A stretch of 64,000 bases of DNA. It comes from Neurospora crassa OR74A. Lineage: Eukaryota > Ascomycota > Sordariomycetes > Sordariales > Sordariaceae. Positions 1 to 10,455 of this stretch are shown one piece after another. Positions within the stretch are counted from its first letter, which is position 1, and every line of letters begins with the position of its first letter. Made by a program: the position numbers and the translations under genes. Below the pieces are notes generated by a model, which ran no database searches, was not told the DNA's origin, and was given only the letters and a program-made list of their open reading frames with translations. The stretch lies in assembly GCF_000182925.2 (NCBI RefSeq), contig NC_026503.1, positions 1,984,001 to 2,048,000 of the forward strand, given 5' to 3'.

Positions 1-2695
1 TTTTTTTTTTTTGGCTTTTCAGGGGTTTTGTTGCTTGGGGTCAAACGGGCGGGTCTGTCGTCAATATTTTCAGGGATTTACAGTACTGCATAGCATGGTT
101 TAAACAAACAAACAAAGGGCGAAGCGGCATTCAGATACAGAAACTGGACATTCGAATTGGATTGGGTTTTCTCTTCTCTATCATTTCATTTCATTCATCG
201 GATCGAGACATATGGACATGAGCCCGAAGGATCAGCATTTTTCTCTTTTCCGGTTTAAAAGACCAAACAAGGACAGTTACATGGGATTGGTGGATGGGCG
301 GAATGGTGAATTGGGTTTCAACTCGCTTTCTGTGTATTAGATATTCTCCGAACATCTCATGTGAAGACCTTCAAAGGTCACAACAATACCAGAAGTTACC
401 CACTCGAACGCTATATCTTTGTCTTATGCCTTTTGTGAACGTGATGAACTGAATGGGGAAACAGATTACCAGATTACCTTCAGCATTACCTCAACGTACG
501 CGCCTGCTCAAAGAAGTACTTACGTCATCGACCTATTCCCGCCGCGATCGATACAATGACAACAGTACCATGTGGTTCAAGTCCTGTATAAATTCAAGCA
601 GCTAAACAAGAATCATAAACGGCCAACGGCCGGCTACTCCGACTGAGGACGGGTCATGTGTACTATTTGTGTGACAGGAGACAAACAGAACAAAAAAAAA
701 CGTACACACATACATACGCATAGTTATGTACGAGGTTATACGGCTGTTACTCTCCTGTGCCCTCTCGGTATTCAAGTCCGCGAGGTTGTTTAGGTATGCC
801 CGGGGATGCCGAGGGTTAGAGGGCAATCTGTATCACAAGGACCGAAAGTACATTCCACTCTTTTTTTTTTTTTTTATATATATATACTTTTTATCACGTA
901 AAGTGTTTTGAGATTGGTTCTGGTGAACTGTACAATCCACACATACCTATACGCAACTGAAGGAAAGTTATTTGGTTCCAATGGGGGAAATTCGCGAACC
1001 CGAACGAAAGATAAAAGGAAAATGACGTAAAGTGTTGGACGTACGTTCAGCTTACACATAACATAGAGGTATATTATGAAGCCGTTTGGGAGGAGGCGGA
1101 CGACAACGACGACAACGGAAGTTACTACCTAGGTTTCCCTCCCTGTTGTTATGACGCTCCCTACTTACTTACCCCTCTATCGCTGCACCACATCGATGGG
1201 TGAACTTCTTCCATCTTCCGGCGAGGTCATTCGGAAATGCTGCTTGCTTGCTGCTACTACTATCAGGAATCTCCATGGAACCTCCTGGCAGGAAGTGATT
1301 ACATGGGTATATGAGGTAATTAACGTGAGTTTTCACCTTCCGGTTTCGGTTGTGAAAGGAACGAGTTGTTGTGTTATGCGATGTTGGGATTAGTAAGGTA
1401 GGGGATGGTAAATGCACTGGAGGTAGGTGCGGTGTTGCAGTTAGCTGGAACATGAGAGGAAGGAACGATAGATAGTGACAATGATGAACCAGTAGGGAAG
1501 CCAGTGCAGTGGGTTGGTTTACATTTCATATGGCGGGCATGGTCGAACTGTAGAAGGCGAACAATTGAAAGTGAAGGAGCCACGTAAGGATGAGACTCGT
1601 CCGTCGTTGCTGCTAGGCCAAATGCTTCGAACCTAACATGACTCACCTAGGTACCTATCATAAACAGACAGCGGTGACTGAAAGAAGTGAAGTGTGATAT
1701 CAAAGATGAAGAAGAGAAGAGGAGATGAGGACGCTAGCTAGTCTGTATTGGCTGGAATACCTAGGAAGAGACTCTCACGCACCATGCGATGACAGTCCAG
1801 ATGGGATGAAAGACCAGATATGGTGATACAAGATTGGACAGTGCTGGCACATGTAATTTATTGTAGGTTTGGCAGTTAACCCTGAATAGTAATGCGATCA
1901 TTGTATACCATTGTCATGGCCCTTCGTAGTTAATTGCCCTTGCCTCTTCTGCTGAGTACCTCTGTGCTTGACCACCGGATGGGAGTGGTTTCCAAAGTCG
2001 AGTATTCATATGCGTATTTTTGTTTTGAATATACTGTGTGCCATATCTCGGACCGTGTCGAGATCTCTTGAATGTATGTAAGCAGTATCTTTCATCTCAT
2101 ATTCTTGTAGTACATAGATTGAAGCACCGAAAGATCCGATGATAGTAAGAAAGTTTCAACGATCAAGTATACGATGAAGCTACAAGTAAGCTACATTCAC
2201 GTCGGATGGAATTCTTGATGTTCGATGGAAGCTCAAACGGGATAAAATATCCATAGTTCTGGTTAGTGCTGGCATCTAGCATCACACGTAAGAGACGTCG
2301 TCAACGTCTATTCACTTTATACTCAAAAGTTGGACTCTGAACTCGAATCAACACTCTCCCACTCCAGCGGCTCTTGGACTTATATAACTGAGTCCAAGCT
2401 TTTACATCAAACCAGGGGGCAAGGGAGACGAGATTTAACCAGTCAAGATGATGTCAGCATTTGTCCATAGCATACTATGAAATATAGTGATTTGGCCGTA
2501 AAACCACATTAGAGGCTCGAATGCATTCCATACACATTCAAAACAAATCTAGCTAGCCTAGCCTAACCAGTTCAAAAAGAGATGCAAATAGCGACACCAC
2601 CATGATGCAATGCGGTCTAAAAGAGATCATCCCAAAAGAATACCCGAAAAACTAGAAACAACAGCAATTATATGCAACATCATCCTGGCTCCCCT
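1..2695. other. Intergenic DNA downstream of the amino acid transporter; no gene seen
   Basis: Open frames here are short (under about 95 codons) and lack domain-like sequence or joinable splice sites. The stretch holds a poly-T run at its left edge, a T run followed by TATATATA around 861-885, and a TAGGTACCTA-type palindrome near 1646-1659. The part nearest 2695 should be the 3' untranslated region of the transporter. I cannot assign anything else. Confidence 0.6.
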
Positions 2696-5213
2696 TTATT
2701 CAGGAGCGAAAATACTCTTTGGTAGGAAAGCCCAAACAGTGCCAACGGTAGATAACGTGATGGATACCGCAAGCAAGAAGTAATTGAAAATCTTCTCTCT
2801 GCGCGACATGCTGCTGCCGAAGAGCTTGAGGTGGAAGAGGACGGGTAGACTATCATCAAGGAAAGTGCTCGTTAGTCCTCCGTATCCACACGATAACCAG
2901 TGATAAAACACACGAGAAAGCTGAGAATAAGAGACCACTTACATTACGCAAATCTGGAAACACAACGCACTCCCCATAAAAGCCATAATGCTATCAAATG
3001 CCGGGAATACAATCGATATTACCAGGAAGCAGAAGATGGTCAGCGCGCGAATGGCAATCTTCATGACGCCACGGAAGTACATGGAGCGGCCCACGAGCCC
3101 GGAGCTCTCGGCGACCGTCGTCGTGTGTAGGCCGAACAGGACCTCGAGTGTGGCAATGATAGGACGCGCGTTAAGCGGGATCTTGGTTAGTGGGATGATG
3201 GCGACGAAGGCGCACATGAAAAAGGTTAGGACCTTGGGGTAGCTGGCCTCGAGCAGGATGTTGGATGTGATTTCGTCGCGGACGCCGTCACCGAACATGA
3301 GGAGACCGGCGACTGCTGTGGTTGCGTCTAGGAGATACTGCAAGGGCGGTTAGCAGGTACTACATATGTGAATAGGGCGAAAAGAAACCGACTTACGGTA
3401 AACGAAAAGGTGATTTTCAAAGCCTTTGTGTACTTGTACGGATGTCTCATGTCTCGGTAGATCTAGGTGAGGATGTCAGTATAGGAAGTCACTAGCATTT
3501 TTTCCAAACCACCCATCTTACATTTGGGAATACGCCATGGCCACCCCAGGGAGACATGAGCAGACCAAACGAGAGAGGCAAAGTCAGCCAATTTTGTGGA
3601 AACATGTAGGTTTTGGCAGGCTCGATAAGGGAACCAGGCGCTGTAGGCTTGAGGAAGCCATCGGTGAGCAAGATGAGGACAACTGGGCGCAACTTAGTTA
3701 GCCATGTTCATGACACGTGTACAAAGCCTCTCTCGGAAATAAAACTCGCTCGCAACTTACTTGAAAAGCAGCAGAAAATGCCAATAATGCTCGTGAAGCT
3801 CAACAGCCTCAACGGCAAAAAGTTCAGCGGTACCATAATAACAGCACAGATGATCTTCCACCCTGTGACCGACAGGAAGCCCGGGAAGAGAAGATCGAGA
3901 GAGTCCGCAAAGAGAACAATAAGGGCGACGCAGGCAGCAAGTAGCTCGAGCGTAAAGAGAATACTGGTGGCTATGCGCGCACTTCGGCCGAACGAGATGA
4001 AGGCGAGGTCGGAAAAGGTGATCAAACTAGGATCCAAATCCATGCATTTCGCCAACAGCTTCGCGGTATAGACGGTTACGAGGGCACATAGAAGTAGAGT
4101 GACCATGCCGCAGAGCCAGCCGGCGTATTTGATGCCCATTGGCAAACTTAGGAGGCCAACTCCAATGAGAACACTATTGGACAAAAAGCCGTGTTAGTAA
4201 CGCTGAGACGAACTGAACTTAATAGAGAATGCGAAGAGCGACTTACTTGATAGAGTTAAACACCGTTTGCGGGAGCGTCGACTGTCCCTCAACTGCCAAC
4301 ACGATCTTCCCGTCCTGCTCAACCTCCTTCACCAAGATGGGCGGGATCTCCTGATCGGGCACGTTCGCCGGCACTTCTTGGGGTTCCCTCCACAGAACCG
4401 AGACCTGATCTATCGATTGCCTGCTCATGCTGCCCCTGGACTGTGTAGTCCCATAATCAGGAATCGACCCATAACTGCCCACGATCGGAGGAGTAGCCAA
4501 GTGTGGCGGAACCGCAAATATCGATCCTGCGCTTCCTACACGAAACCCCTGGGCGAGCTCATTCTCGAGCGCCTTCGCCTCGCGTTCTCGGTAATCGGTC
4601 GAATGCCGTTGCGTCGTCGTTGTCGTCGTCGTCGTGCTAGGTTCCGCGACTTCGTTTTGAGGAGCAGAGCCGGCAGCAGATTCAAAGTGTTGTCGTAGCA
4701 GAGATGACCGGGGCGTCGCCTCGCCAGCTTCGAGATCACTCCTTCCATACTGAATGGGAGTCGCGCCGGAGGGCGGCGCTGCTATTGGGGCTTGATCCGG
4801 GGCAAAAACGAAGGACGGGCGTTGGGGGATGACTTCGCTGAAGCCGGCGGCGCGCTGCCAACTCCTGGTGAAGGAGCGGATACTGTTCACGCCTCCAATA
4901 TCGGCCACGGCGGAAAGACGGTTGGTGATGGAAGATCTGCAGCGGGGTGGGTGGTTAGCAGTCCAGTCTCGTGCGTCTTGTTGAAAGAGTAGCTAGAATA
5001 GTTTCGAACTTCAAGGTCTACTTACCTCCTATGCCTCAACTGTGGCCATTCCCCATCCTCGCCGTAACCATTAGCGTCAGCACTGCGGCCAAGCAGTGAC
5101 TCGTTTTCGAACTGAACACTCCTGTTTCCCACCGAGGAAAAACTGCCAGTTCTGCCGGGAGACCGACCCCCGCGCTCGTACTGGTCCCAGGTTGTTGGGT
5201 TTCTTGACGACAT
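2696..5213 (-). CDS. Vacuolar amino acid transporter, AVT1-like (Aa_trans family)
   Basis: Seven exons: 5213-5026, 4936-4247, 4173-3761, 3682-3522, 3462-3397, 3337-2943 and 2849-2696. All have GT-AG borders and the phases close to 688 residues. The first 280 or so residues are polar and Ser/Thr/Pro-rich with a run of eight threonines, and are probably cytosolic. The rest is a hydrophobic transporter core that opens with the family-typical segment GVGLLSLPMGIKYAGW and continues through LNARPIIATLE. The long N-terminus before an Aa_trans core is the layout of yeast Avt1, which moves neutral amino acids into the vacuole in exchange for protons; a vacuolar site is inferred from that likeness. The ATG is the first in frame after a GA-rich leader. 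Substrate range cannot be read from sequence. Other Aa_trans members (Avt3/4 type) are less likely given the long N-terminus and core sequence. Confidence 0.88.
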
Positions 5214-5300
5214 GAGTGGTGTGACCTGGTGGGAATCGGCCAATATCGTTTCTTGTATCACTATGGTATTGTTGCGAGAAAGGGTTATAAAATAAGAGAA

Positions 5301-5331
<31 letters not shown>

Positions 5332-7505
5332 GGAAGAAGAGAGAAAGAAAGCGAGGCGATCACCAAGAGTTAGACAAGAGACGATGACGGAAGAAAGATC
5401 ACACCGAGCACACAAAACGCCGAGCGAGCACACAAAAAACACACCAAACACAGAGCTGGTGAATCCTTCCCCCCTCGTTACCCGTTCCACTTCCAGACCC
5501 GACGTGGCGGCAATGACAGAGACTGATTTGATCTCACGATTTCGATTCCCCCTAGCTTCGCAAGTCGCGTAGGAGGCGTTCGGCTCGACGATGGGCTAGT
5601 CGAGGGCTACTGCGTACTGCGTCACGCAGCCCAGTCGGCAAGAAAGCCGGGGTGATGCCGGCTCCCACTGGTGGCTCGGATCTCCAGGTGGAGATGGGAT
5701 GAACAAGGCCAAGAGTGACGGGACGAACTGACTGTTTGGTAGTGTAAGGTGTGTGTGTGAATAGGCTGTGGATCTTGCTTGCAAAGCGGAGAAAAAAACA
5801 CCACAAAAAGGTCGAGGGGGCCCTGGTTGCTTTTTTGGGTTTCTAGGTTGTCTTGAGGAGAGACGGACTGGTTGAGACCTGATCTAAAGGCTATTAGGTT
5901 AAGTATGTGAAAAGCCGGGAAAAAAAAAAGAAAAGCTAGATTAATCACAAGGGCACATTGGGCGGTCACGGTGTTTCTCCAACACAACTAACAAGATTCG
6001 CATCGATTTGCGTGCAGTGGTCGAAATCTTCGAATCCTGTAGAAAGGACGAGGCCATACCCAAACATTCAAGGGCGGCACAAGGAACCGACGTCACCCAT
6101 TCATGGACTTGGCACTTTGGAGGATTGCTTTTGACCTCGCTCCAACATGTTGTAGTGTAGGGGTGCAACACAATCGAACCCCTCTACGCTATCTCGGACC
6201 ACCATCCCACGGTCAACGCTACCACGGGATCGGAAAGGGTATGATTGACAATAGTGAACAATGAATGTAAAAAAAGCAAATTGGCCAATCACCAGTCAGC
6301 AAGATGCCTTGATTGGATTGCGCATGCCGCGCCGCCGCTATCGAGATAAGAACCGGACGAGAGCACTGCTCTTCGGGTAAAAGAGGCTCTTGGTTATCGT
6401 GATTATCTAGCTCCAGATGACTAGAATGTAACTCAAACTAGGGTGGAGGGGTTAGAAAATCTTGGGCAGCAGTCCGGAGCTATGTACACTAGCTGTAGAT
6501 AGATAGGTAGTGACCCCGGGGCGGGATGGATGACGCCGCGACCGGACTATGTACTTACAACATACTGCGGTATATACGTACACAACAAACGTAGATATCA
6601 TACCGCGCTTGGTACATTTTCGGCGTCACCTCACATTACACGCTCACCTGCCTCATCCTTCTACTTTCTTGCTTTGAGCATCCGCACATCAAACCATTCA
6701 GCGCATCCATCCAGTAGGTAGTGTACCCGGTATCTCCTTCAAATACATAGTGGGGTAAACCCCAAACCCGGACTTGGTTTTCACTAGTTCATACAGCAGG
6801 CAGGGCAACCACAGAAAGACAAGATTTTCTTTTCCCAAACTGCTCGCTCCTCGTCCGTAACCCATCAGATGTATCCTGTTTGGTACCTCCCTATCTATGT
6901 CTTGGTTGGTGCTGGGTGTATACATACACAACAAGACAAGACAAAAAGAATCGATTTTATGAACTCTCCGGCAGTGTATCGTGACAGGTCCAGTTACTCC
7001 GAGCAGCCTGAAGAGGTCACTACATACTCTAGAGATCTGCCGTGCGGGCGCCAACCATTATCCAGGTCCCACCACATCGCGCGATTTCGCAATCGACCGA
7101 CTGCGTCGCCCCACTGTTTGTTTGCTTTGGGATCTAGATCGTCTGGGCGAAGTTGCTTTTGTGATGTGATTGCCATAGGGCCATAGACACTCCCAATGCG
7201 GCTACACCATTGCGGTGTGGAGAATCTATGCTTTGAATTCCAACATAGCATCAATTGCTTTGGTATCTCGTTATTGTATATTCATGAGAAGGGGGCCGGG
7301 TCCAGGTTCAATGGACATGACCAAGTCCCTTTCTTCTACCCTTCCCGTATCAAGTTTTCCAACATATGCACGTAATTCCCTTTTAGGGATGAATTTTCCA
7401 TATACCTTTTTGATCCCTCATATGCCTCCTTAACTCCTACGTATGAATACAGCGCAAAGAGCATTGTTTGCACCGCCCCCTCCCGTTCAGCCCGAGATAC
7501 TAAAT
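5214..7505. other. Intergenic: transporter promoter/leader and leu-1 3' region
   Basis: This holds the upstream region of the minus-strand transporter and the 3' flank of leu-1. A TTATAAAATA sequence and a GA microsatellite lie at about 5285-5335. No open frame here shows coding character. Confidence 0.55.
5295..5333. repeat. (GA)n / (CT)n microsatellite in transporter leader
   Basis: A nearly perfect GA dinucleotide tract with one C interruption lies about 80 bases upstream of the transporter ATG. On the coding strand it reads as a CT-rich leader, which is common upstream of fungal start codons. Confidence 0.9.
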
Positions 7506-9088
7506 TTAAGCCTTAAGGATCTTCTCCAACTCAGCAACTACAGCGTTACCCATATCCGAAGTAGTAGCGTTGCCGCCAAGGTCCTTGGTCTTGGTACCGT
7601 TGTCAATGGCTGCCTTGACAGCAGCCTCAACGGCATCGGCCTCCTTGGGGAGGTTGAGCGAGTAGCGGAGCATCATGGCGACGGAGAGAATGGTACCGAC
7701 GGGGTTGACGATGCCCTTACCCGAAATATCGGGAGCGGAGCCGTGGATGGGCTCGTAAATGCCGTTGCACTTGCCCTTGCCGTCGGGGATTCCGCCCAAG
7801 CTGGCGGAAGGGAGCAGGCCGATGGAGCCGGGGATGACCGAGGCCTCGTCCGAGATGATGTCGCCAAAGAGGTTGCTGGTAATGACGACGCCGTTGAGGG
7901 CACGGGGGTTCTTGACGAGCAGCATGGCGGCGCTGTCGATGAGCTGGTGCTCGAGCTGAAGCTGGGGGAACTCCTTGCTAATGACGTCGGTCACAGTCTT
8001 GCGCCAGAGGCGGCTGGTGGCGAGCACGTTGGCCTTGTCCAGAGACCAGACCTTGGCGGGAGGGTTCTTGGCCAGGGCGAGGAAGCCGGCGAGTCTGGCG
8101 ATGCGCACGATCTCGGCGCGGCTGTAGGGCTCGGTATCGCAGGCGTAGCCGGAGCCGTCATCCTCGGTGCGGTCACCAAAGTAGATACCACCGGTAAGCT
8201 CACGGACGACAATGAAGTCAGTGCCGCGGCAGACCTCGGCCTTGAGGGGAGAGCTGTCGACGAGGGACTCGGAAGCAAAGTTGCAAGGGCGAAGGTTGCC
8301 ATAGGTGCCGAGCTCCTTGCGGAGCTTCAGGAGACCTTGCTCGGGGCGGACGGTGGAAGAGGTGCCCCATTCGGGACCGCCAATGGCACCGAGAAGGACG
8401 GCATCGGCAGCCTTGGCGGCGTTGAGGGCCTCATCGGTGAGGGGGTCATTGTGCTTGTCGATGGAGGCCTGTAGCACATGTGAAGATGCAGTGTCAGTAA
8501 CCAACCTGGCTATTCAAGGGTTGAAAGTAAACTTACACCGCCAAGGAGGTGGTTCTGGAGGTTGAACTTGCCAGCCGAAGGGCTGTTGGTCTCGATCGCC
8601 TTGAGGACCTATAGACAGGTAAAACAAAACGCATGTGAGCTTTGTGGTCCAGCCAAGAAAAAGACAAGGTCACTGAAAAGCCGTCGCATCACACAAGGTG
8701 CGATCGTGCTTGGGGAGCTGTCCAAGGTGGGAGCAGAATCGGGAAGTTTGTCCGTCATTCTTGCATCGCTTGGGGCCATGGATCGCGAAGGTACCCGGAT
8801 GTTTTGTTTGTTGATGCTAACGAGCAAAAAGGCATTATGGCACGTACCTTGATGGCCTCGAGAACAACCTGTTGTAAAGAGAGACTTGTTAGCTATTTGC
8901 GCTTCCCCGAGAGTCTGTTGTGCTTTCCCATTTCCCAGTCCAAAGACCGGTGGTGGCCGATAACCGGGCATCCCATGCTTTGGGCTGGGGAAGCTGAGCC
9001 AGCCAGGGGCAAAGGGCAGAGTAGGGTGGAAGCGTACCTCGGGACCGCAGTGGTCACCACCGAACACAACAATGTTATGAGTAGCCAT
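7506..9088 (-). CDS. leu-1: 3-isopropylmalate dehydrogenase
   Basis: Catalyses NAD-dependent oxidation and decarboxylation of 3-isopropylmalate to 2-oxoisocaproate, the third specific step of leucine synthesis (yeast LEU2, Neurospora leu-1). Four exons: 9088-9038, 8868-8848, 8608-8537 and 8468-7506; the second is a 21-base microexon encoding VVLEAIK. The spliced product is 368 residues, the normal length for the family. The N-terminus has the expected beta-strand and glycine turn ([14 protein letters not shown]). Later come the family signatures [11 protein letters not shown], the substrate-binding arginines around [14 protein letters not shown], and the NAD/metal-site stretch [15 protein letters not shown] followed by [10 protein letters not shown]. 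All are intact, so the enzyme should be active. Family members occur in cytosol or mitochondria; no strong targeting peptide is visible, which suggests cytosol. Leu3-type sites lie upstream. Confidence 0.97.
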
Positions 9089-9574
9089 CTTGTACTAATA
9101 GAGGGAGCTTCGAGGAGCTTGGATTATCAAAGCTGTATGGGAATTGGAAAGTGAACTATGGTGTGAAACGGTAAGCTTCCCGGTTGCGCAAGGCAGGTCA
9201 AATAATCGATGGAACCCAATTCGTCAAGCCGCCGAAAACCGCCCGCAGTGGATAACGAGCAGCAAAGGACGACAACGTAGCGAGGGAGGTCTGTCTGTAC
9301 ATACCAGAAACAATAAGTCGAAATGGGTATCACACGAAGGAAGCTCAGCGGGATGTGGAAAGTAACAGTATGAAAAAGACAAAAGAGGAGGAAAAGGTAA
9401 GTACGAGAAGAAGGATACAGTGACGTTTTGCTTCTCAAAGTTGATGAACAGCTGCCCCGCGCTTGTCTGCCACCCGATCTGCTGATCTTTAAACAGCACG
9501 CACGCTGAGCTCTGGGCGCGCGCTGTTCTCGTCAAGTCATCGCATTGCTCCACGCACAACGCCGACCCCGCCTT

Positions 9575-9584
9575 CCGAAGTCGG
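9575..9584. promoter_or_regulatory. Candidate Leu3-type site upstream of leu-1 (proximal)
   Basis: The sequence CCGAAGTCGG matches the CCG-N4-CGG core bound by Leu3-family zinc-cluster regulators. It lies about 490 bases upstream of the leu-1 ATG. Leu3/leu-3 control of isopropylmalate dehydrogenase genes is established in yeast and Neurospora; use of this particular site is inferred. Confidence 0.45.
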
Positions 9585-9842
9585 CGCTCCCGACCCGTAC
9601 CAGCATGTTTTTCTTCTTCCAATCTTTTGCCCGAGGTCCAATCACCTCACCGGCTTGCGCTTTGTGCTCTGGGAACTCACCGAGTTTTCGCTGTAGAGTC
9701 ATAATTGGAGCCTTCTACGAACTCCGATCGGGTCCCGCTTTGCTGTTTCCAGCTCCGGTCTTTAGCAGGCGTCTGAGCTCCAGGTTTCCGGATGACAGCT
9801 CCCGGTGCTTAGCCTGTGAACGGCCCGGAGCTACTGCCGACA

Positions 9843-9852
9843 CCGCAGCCGG
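9843..9852. promoter_or_regulatory. Candidate Leu3-type site upstream of leu-1 (middle)
   Basis: CCGCAGCCGG fits CCG-N4-CGG exactly, about 755 bases upstream of the leu-1 ATG. It sits in GC-rich sequence, so a chance match is possible. Confidence 0.35.
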
Positions 9853-9969
9853 GCCTTTGGGTCTGGACTTTGAATGGCTTCCTTTCCCAAGACATTCACC
9901 CAAGGACCGGCTGTCCGGGGCTAATTGCTGTCGATCCTACCTCTCCTAGTCCGGTCCCTCCGTCCAACC

Positions 9970-9979
9970 CCGGATACGG
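9970..9979. promoter_or_regulatory. Candidate Leu3-type site upstream of leu-1 (distal)
   Basis: CCGGATACGG fits CCG-N4-CGG exactly, about 880 bases upstream of the leu-1 ATG and about 480 bases beyond the stop of the neighbouring PHD-finger gene. Confidence 0.35.
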
Positions 9980-10455
9980 CTCTCGAGGGCGAGGCACCGA
10001 CAGGGCGAAGCCGGAGCCCAGATTGTGGATCCAAGGTCAGGTCCCGACATGATCTACGCAAACATATCGATCAGTTTGTATACACTTCCTTTCACATCGG
10101 TCACCCCTTTTTAGTGTACACTAACTAGGTCAACAAAAATAAATAAACCGCCAGTACGACACCTGCTTGCCCGCAGCATTACATCGACATCAATGTTTGG
10201 CATACATGGCCATCAACAAATAAGCACCATCCGCTCCAGGTGATTCGGGTATCATTGTGCATTTCTGCTCCGTGCTCGGTCTTCTCCGGAATGGCTAGCT
10301 GTCTGTCGCGTTACCTGCCCTCGATAATCAAAAAGTAAACCTTTTCGCTCCTTTCCTATTTCCATCTTTTCCACTATAATTTTCACTTGATGTACTGCTT
10401 TTCATGCACGTCATGCCGTTTCCCTTTCGCAGTCCATATGTTCCAGACAGCTTCT

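Larger units (their letters stand above)
9089..10455. other. leu-1 upstream region and 3' flank of the PHD-finger gene
   Basis: No coding sequence is apparent. The segment 9540-10030 is rich in CCG and CGG triplets and contains three CCG-N4-CGG sites listed separately. A TGACTC half of a Gcn4/CPC1 site reads on the minus strand at about 9697-9702. The part next to 10455 should be the 3' untranslated region of the PHD-finger gene. Confidence 0.55.

Noticed and set aside
7443-8474. 343-codon open frame on the plus strand over leu-1
   Set aside because: It lies antisense to the main leu-1 exon and arises from the strong third-base GC bias of that exon; its Gly/Ala/Glu/Val-rich product is typical of such mirrors.
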